A DNA stretch of 30,194 nt, from contig JBAQNC010000049.1 of NCBI GenBank assembly GCA_049303435.1, forward strand, positions 1 to 30,194, written 5' to 3'. The stretch is from Parvibaculum sp049303435. Its GTDB lineage: Bacteria; Pseudomonadota; Alphaproteobacteria; Parvibaculales; Parvibaculaceae. Shown piece by piece: positions 19,769 to 29,774 of this stretch. The position numbers and the translations under genes were made by a program. The notes below the pieces were generated by a model. That model was not told the origin of the DNA, made no database searches, and saw nothing but the letters and a program-made list of their open reading frames with translations. Each line of letters starts with the position of its first letter. Positions within the stretch are counted from its first letter, which is position 1.

Positions 19769-22700
19769 ATGTCCAGGGATTCGTCACCGCCGCGCCTTTA
19801 CACCATCCCCTCCGGCACGCCCTTTCTCGAGGCGCTGGCCCGTACCCTGCTGGCCGATCCGTCGCTCGGCGGAAAGCTGGGGACAAATATTTCGCTCGCC
19901 GATGTGACGATTCTTCTCCCCACCCGCCGCGCCGTTCGCGCATTGGGTGATGCGTTTTTGCGCATGGGGGAGGGGACATCCCTGCTTCTCCCCCACATCC
20001 AGCCGCTCGGCGATGTCGATGAAGACGAGCTCGTGCTGAACGCACGAATAACGCATGAAACACCTCGAATTCTTGCAGGAATGGCTCACATTTCCGAGGC
20101 TGTCGAGCCGCTGGAAAGGCAGATGAGGCTGGCGCGGTTGATCCTGGATTTACCGCAGAGTCCTGCCGATGGCGACGTCGCGCGGGCGCTGGCGCTGGCG
20201 GGCGATCTGGCGCGTTTTCTCGACATGATCGAGACCGAACGCGTTGATCTGAAAGGACTTTCCGAACTTGTCCCCGACGAGTTCGCCGAGAACTGGCAGC
20301 TCACTATCGAGTTTTTGAAACTTGTCACCGCCCGCTGGCCGGAAGAACTCGAGCGCCTCGGACTTATCAACCCCGCGCACAGGCGCAATCTGCTGCTGGA
20401 TGCGCAGACTGCTATCCTCAGTGAGGACAAGTCGAAAAACCCAATCATTGCAGCAGGTTCCACCGGTTCGATCCCGGCGACGGCGGCCCTTCTGGAGGTC
20501 ATTTCGCGGCTCCCGAACGGCGCAGTCGTGCTCCCCGGTCTCGATCTTATGCTCGATGAGGATAGCTTCCTTGCCGCGCCGCATTCCCATCCCCAATACG
20601 GCATGAAGCAGCTTCTCGCGCGCATCGGCGCCACGCGCGAAGACGTAACCCTTTGGCCTGATTGCGAAATTTCGTGCCAGCAAGAGGCGAGGACAAGGTT
20701 CCTCTCCGAAGCCATGCGGCCTGCCGAGACCACCGAGAAATGGCGGGCGCAACTTCCCAAGCTCGTGCATGACGCACATGAAAACAGCTCGATTGGTGAG
20801 CTTTTCTTGCAAGAAATCGAGACCTTTCGTGCCGAATCCGAGACCATCGCCATGATGATGCGCGAGGCCGTCGAAACGCCGGGGAAAACCGCTGCGCTCA
20901 TTACCCCCGACCGGGGATTGGCCCGTCGGGTGGCCATGGACCTCCGCCGCTGGGGCATCGAAGTGGACGATTCGGGCGGCCTGCCGCTTTCGCAAACGCC
21001 GCCCGTCGCCTTCATGCGGCTGGTCGTCGATATGGTCGCCGAGGACTTTGCGCCCATCCCCTTGCTCGCCTGCCTCAAGCATCCGCTGGCCGCTTTCGGT
21101 GGCCATACGATCCGTCTACGAACAATTATTCGCGAGCTTGAAGTGGCGCTGCTGCGAGGCCCTCGTCCTGCTTCAGGTCTCCAGGGTTTGCGCGCCGCGC
21201 TTGAACGATCTGACAAGATGGACGACGGCGATATCATCGAATTGCTCGATTATCTTGACGAGGCGACGAAGCCCTTCCGCGACCTGCTCGACACGCCGGA
21301 AACGCCTTTCATCGACCTGCTGCGCGCCCATGTCGAATGCGCCGAACGTCTGTCGGGCCGCAACAAGGCGCCAGCCGAAAAGGAAGAGATCGCGCTCTGG
21401 GCGAAGGATGAAGGCGAAGCCGCCTCGCGCTTTGTCACGAGCCTTGTCGAAGCCGCTCCTTCTCTCGGTGCGATCAATCCCTATGCCTATGGGCAGGTCT
21501 TTTCAGACCTTGGCAGCACACAGGTCATGCGCCCGCGCTATGGTCGCCACCCGCGTCTTTTCATCTGGGGTCCGCTCGAAGCGCGTTTGCAACATGCCGA
21601 CCGGATCATCCTCGGGAGCCTCAATGAAGGCGTCTGGCCTGCGGAAGCCAAGATCGATCCCTGGCTCAATCGCCCGATGCGAAAGGCGCTGGGGCTTGAA
21701 CCGCCGGAACGACGGATCGGTCTTTCGGCGCATGACTTTGTCGAAGGTGCGAGCGCCAGGGAAGTGATCCTGACACGCGCGCTCAAAGTCGATGGCGCGC
21801 CGACGGTCGCCTCGCGCTGGTTGCTGCGCTTGCAAGGCCTCGTCAAGGGCATGGGATGCGCCGACGCTCTCAATGCGCCGCACTGGATGCACTGGGCGCA
21901 AGAGCTTGACGCAGCGGGCGTGCCCGCGCCGATCGACGCGCCCGAACCGAGGCCGCCGCTTGTCGCCAGACCGAGCCGGTTGAGCGTCACGGAAATCGAG
22001 ACGCTGATTCGCGATCCCTATGCGATCTATGCCAAACATGTCTTGAGGCTGAGGCCGCTCGATCCGATCGACGCCGATGTGGCGGCAGCCGAGCGCGGCA
22101 CCATCATTCATGAGGCGCTGGAGAAATTCGCCAAGGCCTATCCAGAGGTCCTGCCGGACAATGCGCTTGAAGAACTAATCCGTATAGGGAGGGATGTTTT
22201 TGCCGAGGCTATGGACCGTCCCGATGTCGCGACCTTCTGGTGGCCGCGCTTCCAGCGGATTGCCGAATGGGTGGTGGGCTACGAAGAGAACCATCGCCGC
22301 ACGATGGCGCATGCCCATGCCGAAGTGACCGGTGAAATCGAGATCACGGGGCTGAAGAGGCCCGTCACCTTGCGTGGCCGCGCCGACCGCATTGATGTGA
22401 TGAGCGACGGAACGCTTGCCATCATAGACTACAAGACAGGCGGCATGCCGGGCATCAAGGAAGTGCAACAGGGCCTTGCGCCGCAGCTTCCGCTCGAAGC
22501 GGCGATGGCGGCGCGCGGCGCATTTAGCGAAATTCCCGAGGCTGAAACGTCGAAGCTCCTGTTCCTGCGGTTGACCGGCGGCGACAAGGCGGGCGAGCAA
22601 CGGCTGATCCCCGTGGACGATCTGGCCGAAGAGACCTGGGCCAATCTCGTCGATCTTCTAAGGCAATATGAAGACGAGAAGACGCCCTATCTCTCGAACC

Positions 22701-22789
22701 CGCGCCCGCAATTTCTGGGTCGCTTTGCCGACTACGATCATCTCGCCCGCGTCAAGGAATGGTCGAGCGGCGGGGAGGGGAGCGAATGA
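19769..22789 (+). CDS. addB: AddB, helicase-nuclease subunit for double-strand break repair
   Basis: Large subunit of the AddAB complex, 1006 residues, alphaproteobacterial type. The N-terminal helicase-like part has lost a proper Walker A, as is usual in this branch (LLPTRRAVRALGDAF at about 50-64). The C-terminal PD-(D/E)XK nuclease domain keeps H781 (GTIIHEALEKF), D873 (RADRIDV) and D887-K889 (IDYKTG), so the nuclease should be active. The four iron-sulfur cysteines of Bacillus AddB are not evident. The stop overlaps the addA start, coupling their translation. Confidence 0.95.
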   Translation: MSRDSSPPRLYTIPSGTPFLEALARTLLADPSLGGKLGTNISLADVTILLPTRRAVRALGDAFLRMGEGTSLLLPHIQPLGDVDEDELVLNARITHETPRILAGMAHISEAVEPLERQMRLARLILDLPQSPADGDVARALALAGDLARFLDMIETERVDLKGLSELVPDEFAENWQLTIEFLKLVTARWPEELERLGLINPAHRRNLLLDAQTAILSEDKSKNPIIAAGSTGSIPATAALLEVISRLPNGAVVLPGLDLMLDEDSFLAAPHSHPQYGMKQLLARIGATREDVTLWPDCEISCQQEARTRFLSEAMRPAETTEKWRAQLPKLVHDAHENSSIGELFLQEIETFRAESETIAMMMREAVETPGKTAALITPDRGLARRVAMDLRRWGIEVDDSGGLPLSQTPPVAFMRLVVDMVAEDFAPIPLLACLKHPLAAFGGHTIRLRTIIRELEVALLRGPRPASGLQGLRAALERSDKMDDGDIIELLDYLDEATKPFRDLLDTPETPFIDLLRAHVECAERLSGRNKAPAEKEEIALWAKDEGEAASRFVTSLVEAAPSLGAINPYAYGQVFSDLGSTQVMRPRYGRHPRLFIWGPLEARLQHADRIILGSLNEGVWPAEAKIDPWLNRPMRKALGLEPPERRIGLSAHDFVEGASAREVILTRALKVDGAPTVASRWLLRLQGLVKGMGCADALNAPHWMHWAQELDAAGVPAPIDAPEPRPPLVARPSRLSVTEIETLIRDPYAIYAKHVLRLRPLDPIDADVAAAERGTIIHEALEKFAKAYPEVLPDNALEELIRIGRDVFAEAMDRPDVATFWWPRFQRIAEWVVGYEENHRRTMAHAHAEVTGEIEITGLKRPVTLRGRADRIDVMSDGTLAIIDYKTGGMPGIKEVQQGLAPQLPLEAAMAARGAFSEIPEAETSKLLFLRLTGGDKAGEQRLIPVDDLAEETWANLVDLLRQYEDEKTPYLSNPRPQFLGRFADYDHLARVKEWSSGGEGSE

Positions 22790-25700
22790 GCGACGCGATG
22801 GAAACCAAACGCCGCCCGGCAACCGACGACCAGCAGGCGCGCGCTTCCGATCCGACGGCATCGGTCTGGGTGTCGGCCAATGCAGGCTCGGGCAAGACCC
22901 ATGCGCTGACGACGCGCGTGACGCGGCTGCTGCTTGCAGGTACGGAACCCGAACGCATCCTCTGTCTCACCTATACCAAGGCGGCGGCGGCTGAAATGTC
23001 GTCGCGTCTTTACCAGCGTCTCGGCGCCTGGGCGATGGAAGAAGACGATGTGCTGGCGCAGGAAATCGCTCACATCGAAGGGCCGATGCCCGACAAGGCG
23101 AAGCTGACGCGGGCGCGACGGCTTTTTGCCCGCGCCATCGAGACGCCGGGCGGACTGAAGATCCAGACGATCCACGCCTTCTGTCAGAGCCTGCTCGGAC
23201 GCTTTCCGTTGGAGGCGCAGGTGCCGCCGAATTTCCGCGTGCTGGATGATCGCGGCGCGGCGGAACTTCTGGAAGAAGTGCGCAACGATGTGCTGGAACA
23301 GGCGCGCGAAGATGAGGATGATGCGCCGCTGGGCCATGCGCTCGACTATATCGTCAGCCGCATCGACGAAACGGCCTTCGCCAGGCTGATGAAGGAAATC
23401 GCGGGCAAGCGCGCCGCGATTGGACGTCTTGTTGCAGGGCTTGGCGGCGCGGACGAAATCGCCGACGCCATTCGCATGGTGCTGGAAGTACGCCCCGGCG
23501 AAACGCAGGAAAGCGCGGAAGGTTTTCTCTTCGACAAGGAGACATTTCCCGACGGCGCGATGAAGGCGGCCATCAAGGCGCTTCAGACCGGCACGAAGAC
23601 GGATCAGGCCCGCGCCGAAGAGCTTGCCTCAATACTGGCGACGCCCAAGACAAAGCGCGGCGCGCATCACGATGCCTATGTGAGCATCTTCCTGACGCAG
23701 AAGGACGAGCCGCGCAAATCGCTGATGACGAAGAAGCCGTCGGAGGCTTTCCCCATAGAGGCGGAAGCGCTTTATGACGAGCAGATGCGCGTCGTCTCGC
23801 ATTTGCGCTATCTGAAATCGGTGCAGGTCGCCGAAGCGAGCGAGGCGATCCTGCGCGTGGCGCTGGAAATTCTCGATGGATTTGCAGGAGCCAAGCGTCG
23901 TCATGCTTTCCTCGATTATGAAGACATGATTTCAAAGACGCGCGAGATGCTGTTGACCGGCACGATGGCGCCCTGGGTGCTCTACAAGCTTGACGGCGGC
24001 ATCGATCATATTCTGGTCGATGAGGCGCAGGACACGAGCCCCGATCAATGGGATGTGATTGCGCAGCTTACCGCCGAATTCCTCTCGGGCGCGGGCGCGC
24101 GTGAATTGACGCGCACGCTTTTTGCCGTGGGCGACGAGAAGCAGTCGATCTATTCCTTTCAGGGCGCGGACCCCAAACGCTTCGACGAAATGCGCGTGCA
24201 TTTCGAGCATCGCGTCAAAGCCGTCGAACAGAAGTGGGATCCGGTCAGTCTCGTGCGCTCTTTCCGCTCGACGCCGCAAGTGCTGCAAGCGGTGGATGCC
24301 GTCTTTGCGCGCGCCGAGGCGAGCGAGGGGCTGACGGCCTCCGGCGTCATCGACATGCATATGCCGGTGCGCGAAGGCGACGCCGGGCTTGTCGAATTGT
24401 GGGACCTTGAAAAGCCTGACGAGGCCGATGAAGACAAGCCCTGGGATGCGCCGCTCAATTACGTCAATGAGGACGACCCGCGCGCCAAGCTGGCGCGCCG
24501 CATCGCCGATACGATCAGCGGCTGGATGGAGAACGGCGAGGAGTTGGTGGCGAAAGGCCGACCGATCAGGCCGGGCGACATTCTCATTCTGGTGAGACGT
24601 CGCGATGCCTTCGTCAATGAAATCGTGCGGCTGTTGAAACAGGCGAAAGTGCCTGTTGCGGGAGCCGACCGCATGGTCGTGACCGATGAAATCGCGGTCA
24701 TGGACCTGATGGCGCTGGGCGAGTTCACGCTGCTGCCGGAAGACGATCTCAATCTGGCGATTGTGCTCAAGAGCCCGCTCGTCGGCTTGAGCGAGGAAGA
24801 ACTTTATGCGCTGGCGCATGATCGCGGGCGCGCGAGCCTGTGGAGCGCCTTGCAGAAGCGCGCGCATGAAACGCCTGCCTTTGAAGAAGCCCATGCGCTG
24901 CTGGAGCGATTGTTGAAGCGCGCCGATTTCGAGCCGCCGTTCGAGTTCTTTGCACATGTGCTGGGCGAGGAACGCGGGCGGCAGAAGCTTCTGGCGCGAC
25001 TGGGACCGGACGCCAACGATCCGATCGACGAGTTTCTGAACCTTGCGCTGGATTTCGAGCGCGACCATGCCGCTTCCATGCAGGGTTTTCTGCACTGGAT
25101 CGTCGGCGGCGGCGCGGAGATCAAGCGCGACATGGACAAGGGGCGCGACGAAGTCCGTATCATGACGGTTCATGGCGCCAAGGGGCTGGAAGCGGAAGTG
25201 GTCTTCATGCCCGATACGTGCAGCGCGCCGGGCGCGCGGCATGATCCGGCGCTGATCTCGCTGCCGACCGAACCGGCGTTGCTCGTCTGGCCGGTGCGCA
25301 AGAGCAACGAGGACGAGATGACGGGCGAGGCGCGTCTGGCGTTGCGCCAAGGGCAGGCGGAAGAATATCGCCGCCTGCTTTATGTGGCGATGACGCGCGC
25401 GCGCGACCGGCTTTATGTCTGCGGTTATCAGGGCAAGAACGATCCCGCGCCGGAGTGCTGGTACAATCTGATCGCCGCCGCGCTGAAACCTATTTCGGAA
25501 GAAGTGACGGATGCCGAAGGCCGCACGCTCTGGCGCATGGCGGGGACACAGACGGCGCCGGTGAAAAAGGACGAGGCTGAAAAGGCGGCGGCAGCACAGG
25601 TGCAGGCCCTGCCCGGCTGGGCGCGCGAGGAGGCGACGGCGGAGCCCTCGCCCTCGCGTCCGCTCGCGCCTTCGCGTCTGCCGCCCGACGGGTCGGAGGA

Positions 25701-26262
25701 ACCGGCGGCGGCTTCGCCATTGGCAGGCGACCGCAAGGCGCGTTTCAAACGCGGCACGCTGATCCACCGGCTTTTGCAGAGCTTGCCGGACCTGCCCGCC
25801 GACGCGCGCGAGGAAGCGGCCTTGCGCATGTTGGCCAGTCCGGCGCTGGAACTCGATGAGGCGGCGAAAGCCGAAATTATCGCCGCCACGCTCGGCGTTT
25901 TGAACGAGCCGCAATTTGCCGAAATCTTCGGGCCTGGCAGCCGCGCGGAAGCCGCCCTCGTCGGGCAGATCACCTTTGCCGGAAAGCCCGTGCTGGTGTC
26001 GGGTCAGATTGACCGGCTTTGTGTGACGCCGACCCGCGTGCTGGTGATCGACTACAAGACCAACCGGCCCGCGCCGCCGAGGCTGGAGGATGTCCAACCT
26101 GCCTATTTTGCGCAAATGGCGGCCTATCGCGCGGTTTTGGGCGATATTTACCCCGATCGGGAGATTATCTGCGCGCTGCTCTGGACGGATGGGCCAAGGC
26201 TTATGGAACTCCCTGCCGAGCGACTTCAATCGGCTCTTTCGGGCCGTGCGACGCGACCTTGA
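22786..26262 (+). CDS. addA: AddA, helicase-nuclease subunit (UvrD-like)
   Basis: Motor and nuclease subunit of AddAB, 1158 residues. AddAB resects broken ends and loads RecA at recombination hotspots. Walker A ANAGSGKT is at 31-38, Walker B LVDEAQD at 410-416, the GDEKQSIYSFQGA motif follows, and the later helicase motifs MTVHGAKGLEAEVVFMP and LYVAMTRARDRLYV are present. The C-terminal nuclease keeps H994 (GTLIHRLLQ), D1076 (GQIDRLC) and D1089-K1091 (IDYKTN). The ATG overlaps the addB stop and has GGGGAGGGGAG upstream. A proline- and alanine-rich linker (about 945-985) separates the two parts. Confidence 0.96.
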   Translation: MSDAMETKRRPATDDQQARASDPTASVWVSANAGSGKTHALTTRVTRLLLAGTEPERILCLTYTKAAAAEMSSRLYQRLGAWAMEEDDVLAQEIAHIEGPMPDKAKLTRARRLFARAIETPGGLKIQTIHAFCQSLLGRFPLEAQVPPNFRVLDDRGAAELLEEVRNDVLEQAREDEDDAPLGHALDYIVSRIDETAFARLMKEIAGKRAAIGRLVAGLGGADEIADAIRMVLEVRPGETQESAEGFLFDKETFPDGAMKAAIKALQTGTKTDQARAEELASILATPKTKRGAHHDAYVSIFLTQKDEPRKSLMTKKPSEAFPIEAEALYDEQMRVVSHLRYLKSVQVAEASEAILRVALEILDGFAGAKRRHAFLDYEDMISKTREMLLTGTMAPWVLYKLDGGIDHILVDEAQDTSPDQWDVIAQLTAEFLSGAGARELTRTLFAVGDEKQSIYSFQGADPKRFDEMRVHFEHRVKAVEQKWDPVSLVRSFRSTPQVLQAVDAVFARAEASEGLTASGVIDMHMPVREGDAGLVELWDLEKPDEADEDKPWDAPLNYVNEDDPRAKLARRIADTISGWMENGEELVAKGRPIRPGDILILVRRRDAFVNEIVRLLKQAKVPVAGADRMVVTDEIAVMDLMALGEFTLLPEDDLNLAIVLKSPLVGLSEEELYALAHDRGRASLWSALQKRAHETPAFEEAHALLERLLKRADFEPPFEFFAHVLGEERGRQKLLARLGPDANDPIDEFLNLALDFERDHAASMQGFLHWIVGGGAEIKRDMDKGRDEVRIMTVHGAKGLEAEVVFMPDTCSAPGARHDPALISLPTEPALLVWPVRKSNEDEMTGEARLALRQGQAEEYRRLLYVAMTRARDRLYVCGYQGKNDPAPECWYNLIAAALKPISEEVTDAEGRTLWRMAGTQTAPVKKDEAEKAAAAQVQALPGWAREEATAEPSPSRPLAPSRLPPDGSEEPAAASPLAGDRKARFKRGTLIHRLLQSLPDLPADAREEAALRMLASPALELDEAAKAEIIAATLGVLNEPQFAEIFGPGSRAEAALVGQITFAGKPVLVSGQIDRLCVTPTRVLVIDYKTNRPAPPRLEDVQPAYFAQMAAYRAVLGDIYPDREIICALLWTDGPRLMELPAERLQSALSGRATRP

Positions 26263-26398
26263 CCTGGAGAGGGCGGCTTCCTAGATTCAGGCCAACGATG
26301 TTTTGGGCCCTTGAGATTCGTGTGATCCGGGGCCGTTTTATTCACAGCGCTTGTTGCGCTGAGGTTGGCGAATTTTCGTCGACCCGGAAAGGAAGATT

Positions 26399-26716
26399 AT
26401 GACCGAGCACATCACCGATGCTTCTTTCGAGAGTGACGTTCTGGACGCCTCCGGTCCGGTTCTCGTCGATTTCTGGGCGACATGGTGCGGCCCCTGCAAG
26501 CAGATCGCCCCGGCGCTGGAAGAAATCGCCAAGGAATATGGCGGCAAGCTCCGCGTCGCCAAGATCGACATCGATGAAAACCCCAACACGCCGACCAAAT
26601 ATGGCGTGCGCGGCGTGCCGACCATGATGATCTTCAAGGACGGCCAGGTGGCCGCGACCAAAGTGGGCGCGCTGCCCAAGGGCAAGATCGTCGAATGGAT
26701 CGACGCTTCTATCTGA
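26399..26716 (+). CDS. trxA: Thioredoxin
   Basis: Cytoplasmic thiol-disulfide reductant of 105 residues. The redox site WCGPC is at 29-33, D24 is the buried acid, and the cis-proline is in RGVPTMMIF near residue 75. There is no signal peptide, so it is the housekeeping form. AAAGGAAG precedes the ATG. The 136-base gap after addA holds a small hairpin (CAGCGC 26345-26350 with GCGCTG 26356-26361) and probably its own promoter. A strong terminator follows. Confidence 0.97.
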   Translation: MTEHITDASFESDVLDASGPVLVDFWATWCGPCKQIAPALEEIAKEYGGKLRVAKIDIDENPNTPTKYGVRGVPTMMIFKDGQVAATKVGALPKGKIVEWIDASI

Positions 26717-26736
26717 CATTTTGTCCATTGCGATTG

Positions 26737-26765
26737 AAAAGGCCGGTATGAAAACCGGCCTTTTT
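26737..26765 (+). terminator. Rho-independent terminator of trxA
   Basis: AAAAGGCCGGT (26737-26747) pairs with ACCGGCCTTTTT (26754-26765) around ATGAAA, and the second arm supplies the T-run. It lies 20 bases after the trxA stop. Confidence 0.93.
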
Positions 26766-26803
26766 CTTTTGGTTTCCGCGACGTCTTCCCTAACAAGCCT
26801 TTG

Positions 26804-26832
26804 GACTCAATGCCTTGAAATGTGCTTGAGTC
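26804..26832. promoter_or_regulatory. Inverted repeat upstream of the acyltransferase gene
   Basis: GACTCAA (26804-26810) and TTGAGTC (26826-26832) are perfect inverted copies 15 bases apart, about 90 bases before the start codon. Each arm holds a GANTC site, the target of the CcrM methylase. It may be an operator or a methylation-sensitive promoter element; no -35/-10 pair is convincing here. Confidence 0.35.
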
Positions 26833-26923
26833 GAGGTTTGGGGATGTGAGGTTGATACCTGATATCTCCGGCCCGCTGGCGAAAGCCTGCTGGCAGGGCC
26901 GGAACCGTAGGGGAGGACGGTCT

Positions 26924-28435
26924 ATGGAACAATTAAGCGCAATGGATGCCTCGTTCCTGTATTTCGAGACAGCGAACGCACCCATGCATATCGGCAGCGT
27001 CGCCATTTATGACCAGTCGACGGTCAAGGGCGGGATGCTGGGCTTCAAGGAAATTTTGAAGAATTACGAGTCGCGCCTGCATCTGGCGCGCTCTTTCCGA
27101 CAACGCATCGTGCGCGTGCCGATGAGTCTGGATCATCCCTATTGGCTGGAAGACCCGGATTTCGACATCGAATATCACGTCCGCCATATTGCGCTCCCCA
27201 AGCCCGGCGACTGGCGGCAGCTTTGCATTCAGGTCGCGCGCCTGCATTCGCGCCCGATGGATACGACACGACCGCTCTGGGAATTCACGGTGATCGAAGG
27301 GCTCGATAATGTCGAAGGCCTGCCCAAGGGCAGCTTCGCGATTGTCTCGAAAGTGCATCACGCCGCCATCGATGGTGTGTCCGGCGCGGAATTGACCGCC
27401 GCGATCCACGATCTCACGCCTGACGCCGTGCCAGAGCCGCCGGAAAAACCCTGGATGCCGGAACGCGAACCCACCGCGGTTGAACTTCTGTCGCGCACGT
27501 CCATCAACAATGTGCGCCAGCCCTTCAAGCTCGCGCGCGTCATCGCCGAAAGCGTGCCTGCGCTGGCGCGTGTCGGCATAGGTCTCTCGGCAGGCAAGCT
27601 GAAGCGCGTCGGTCATGTGCCGCGGACACGCTTCAATGGCAAGGTCTCGCCTCATCGTGTGTTTGACGGTCGGTCGTTCAAGCTCGCGGACATTCGCGCC
27701 ATCAAGAGCGCGGTCGAGGGCGCAACGGTGAACGATGCGATTCTCGCCATCGTCGGCGGGGCGCTGAACAAATATCTCAAGTCCAAGAATGAATTGCCCA
27801 AGGATTCGCTGATCGCCATGGCGCCGATTTCGGTGCGCTCGAAAGACCAGCAGAAATCGGCGGGCAATCAGGTGAGCGCCATGGCGGTGGCCGTGCGCTC
27901 CGACATCGACGATCCGCTGGAGCGCCTGGTGGCCGTGTTTGAATCGACCACCAGCTCCAAGGAAATGACCAATGCCATCGGCGCGTCCACGCTGACGGAT
28001 TATTCGCAGTTCATTCCATCGACGGTGGCGGGCCTTGCCGCGCGGCTCTACACGAACCTGGGGTTGGCGAACCGCATCACGCCGATGTTCAATACGGTCA
28101 TCACGAATATTCCCGGACCGCAGGTGCCGCTCTATATGACCGGCGCGCGGCTGGTGACGCAGTTCGGACTGGGGCCCATTCTCGACGGCATGGGCGTCAT
28201 CCATCCGATCTTCAGCTATTGCGGCGAGATCACGATCTCCTTCACCTCCTGCCGCGAGATGGTTCCCGATCCCGATTTCTATGCGCAATGCATTCAGGAA
28301 TCCTTCGACGAAATGCTGGCCGCGACCAGGGGCAAGCATGTGAAGTCGAACGCGGGCCATCGCGCGGGCATCGCGCGCGACGCGGTGCCCGCCGAGGTGG
28401 CCGCCGCCGAAGCGCGAACGCAGGCTGCCGAATAG
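26924..28435 (+). CDS. Wax ester synthase/diacylglycerol acyltransferase (WS/DGAT family)
   Basis: Acyl-CoA-dependent acyltransferase of 503 residues that would make wax esters and/or triacylglycerols as storage lipid at the membrane surface. The catalytic HHxxxDG motif reads HHAAIDG at 145-151. The second family motif, TNIPGP at 394-399, and the N-terminal LSAMDASFLYFETANAPMHIG block are typical. GGGGAGGA lies just upstream of the ATG at 26924; the open frame upstream passes through the inverted repeat and has no site. A charged, Ala-rich tail ends the protein. Three bases separate its stop from the convergent folC stop. The alcohol or diacylglycerol preference cannot be read from sequence. 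Confidence 0.92.
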   Translation: MEQLSAMDASFLYFETANAPMHIGSVAIYDQSTVKGGMLGFKEILKNYESRLHLARSFRQRIVRVPMSLDHPYWLEDPDFDIEYHVRHIALPKPGDWRQLCIQVARLHSRPMDTTRPLWEFTVIEGLDNVEGLPKGSFAIVSKVHHAAIDGVSGAELTAAIHDLTPDAVPEPPEKPWMPEREPTAVELLSRTSINNVRQPFKLARVIAESVPALARVGIGLSAGKLKRVGHVPRTRFNGKVSPHRVFDGRSFKLADIRAIKSAVEGATVNDAILAIVGGALNKYLKSKNELPKDSLIAMAPISVRSKDQQKSAGNQVSAMAVAVRSDIDDPLERLVAVFESTTSSKEMTNAIGASTLTDYSQFIPSTVAGLAARLYTNLGLANRITPMFNTVITNIPGPQVPLYMTGARLVTQFGLGPILDGMGVIHPIFSYCGEITISFTSCREMVPDPDFYAQCIQESFDEMLAATRGKHVKSNAGHRAGIARDAVPAEVAAAEARTQAAE

Positions 28436-28438
28436 GCC

Positions 28439-29767
28439 CTAACCGTTCTGGCGCAGCACCGCGCCTGCAAGATAGAGCGATCCGCAAATGAGAATGCGCG
28501 GGCTGGATGATCCGGCCCGCGCAATCACGCGCGCGAAAGCCTCGTCCAGCGAGGCCGCGGGACGGGCGTCGAGCCCGGCATCCCGCGCGGCGGCGGCGAG
28601 CGCATTCGCTGAGAGGCAGGCGGGATCGTCGGGAATGGCGATGGTCTCGACATGGGCGGCGAGCCCTGCGAAAGGCGCAAAATAGCCGCCCGCGTCTTTC
28701 GTCTCCTTCATGCCGGTAATGAGGAAGAGCGGCGCAGGCCGCGTGGCGTCGAGATCGGCCATGAGATGGGCGATGGCGCGACCGGCCTGCGGATTGTGCC
28801 CGCCATCGAGCCAGAGTTCGCCATGCGCGGGCAGGCGGTCAACCAATGGTCCCTGCGTCAGGCGCTGCATGCGGGCGGGCCAGTCGACCTCGCGAAGCCC
28901 CCGTGCAATGGCCTCGGTGTCGAGCGGCAACATGGCGGCCTGCCGAAGCGCGCAAATGGCGATGCCCGCATTTTCGATCTGATGCTGGCCGAGAAGCTTC
29001 GGCAAGGGCAGGTCGAGCAGGCCGAACTCATCCTGATAGACGAGATGGCCCTGTTCTTCATGGCTGGAAAAATCCTGCCCCGCAATGAAGAGCGGCGCAC
29101 CGAGGACTGCGGCGCGCGCCTCGATGACCTCGCGGGCTTCATCCTTTTGCAACCCGATGACCGCAGGCACACCGGCTTTCAGAATGCCTGCCTTCTCTCC
29201 CGCGATGAGAGCGATCGTGTCGCCGAGAAAGGCCTGATGGTCGAGATCGACGGGCGTGATGATCGTTACGGCAGGACGCTCGACGACATTGGTCGTGTCA
29301 TAGCGTCCGCCCATGCCGACTTCGAGGATCAGGGCGTCGGCGTCCGAGCGCGCAAAGGCGAGCATGGCGACGCAGGTGGTGATCTCGAAAAAGGTGATCG
29401 CCTCGCCCGCATTGATGCGCTCGCATTCATCAAGCAGCGTCGAAAGATAGGTCTCGTCGATCTCCATCGAATGCGGATGGGCGGCGAGACGGATGCGCTC
29501 ATGGAAGCGCACGAGATGCGGCGATGTATAGGAATGGACGCCATAGCCCGCCGCTTCGAGCATGGCGCGCAGATAGGCCGAGACGGAACCCTTGCCATTG
29601 GTGCCCGCGATATGAAAAGTCGCGGGTAGCGACTTCTGCGGATTGCCGAGGCGCTCCAGCAATCGTTCGATGCGATCCAGCGACAGGTCGATGAGCTTTG
29701 GGTGAAGCTTCGTCAGCCGTTCGAGAATGATGTCGCTACGATCCGGTCCGGCATGGGCGCTGGTCAA
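28439..29767 (-). CDS. folC: Bifunctional folylpolyglutamate/dihydrofolate synthase
   Basis: Mur-ligase-fold enzyme of 442 residues that adds L-glutamate to dihydropteroate and folates. The P-loop GTNGKGS is at 55-61, the folate-loop segment YTSPHLVRFHERIRL follows at about 79-93, and VGMGGRYDTTN and LDGGHNPQAG mark the central and C-terminal domains. The best start is a TTG at 29767, seven bases after the accD stop; no ATG precedes residue 69 and no strong ribosome site is seen. It may depend on translational coupling to accD, and accD-folC is a common proteobacterial pair. Confidence 0.94.
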   Translation of the reverse strand: MTSAHAGPDRSDIILERLTKLHPKLIDLSLDRIERLLERLGNPQKSLPATFHIAGTNGKGSVSAYLRAMLEAAGYGVHSYTSPHLVRFHERIRLAAHPHSMEIDETYLSTLLDECERINAGEAITFFEITTCVAMLAFARSDADALILEVGMGGRYDTTNVVERPAVTIITPVDLDHQAFLGDTIALIAGEKAGILKAGVPAVIGLQKDEAREVIEARAAVLGAPLFIAGQDFSSHEEQGHLVYQDEFGLLDLPLPKLLGQHQIENAGIAICALRQAAMLPLDTEAIARGLREVDWPARMQRLTQGPLVDRLPAHGELWLDGGHNPQAGRAIAHLMADLDATRPAPLFLITGMKETKDAGGYFAPFAGLAAHVETIAIPDDPACLSANALAAAARDAGLDARPAASLDEAFARVIARAGSSSPRILICGSLYLAGAVLRQNG

Positions 29768-29774
29768 TTCAGGC

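Noticed and set aside
22738..22785. Earlier addA start at 22759
   Set aside because: It has no ribosome site and lies deeper in addB, while 22786 has an excellent site and the usual ATGA overlap.
23932..26229. 765-codon minus-strand open frame opposite addA
   Set aside because: It lies antisense to a complete AddA with helicase and nuclease motifs; composition is Arg/His-rich.
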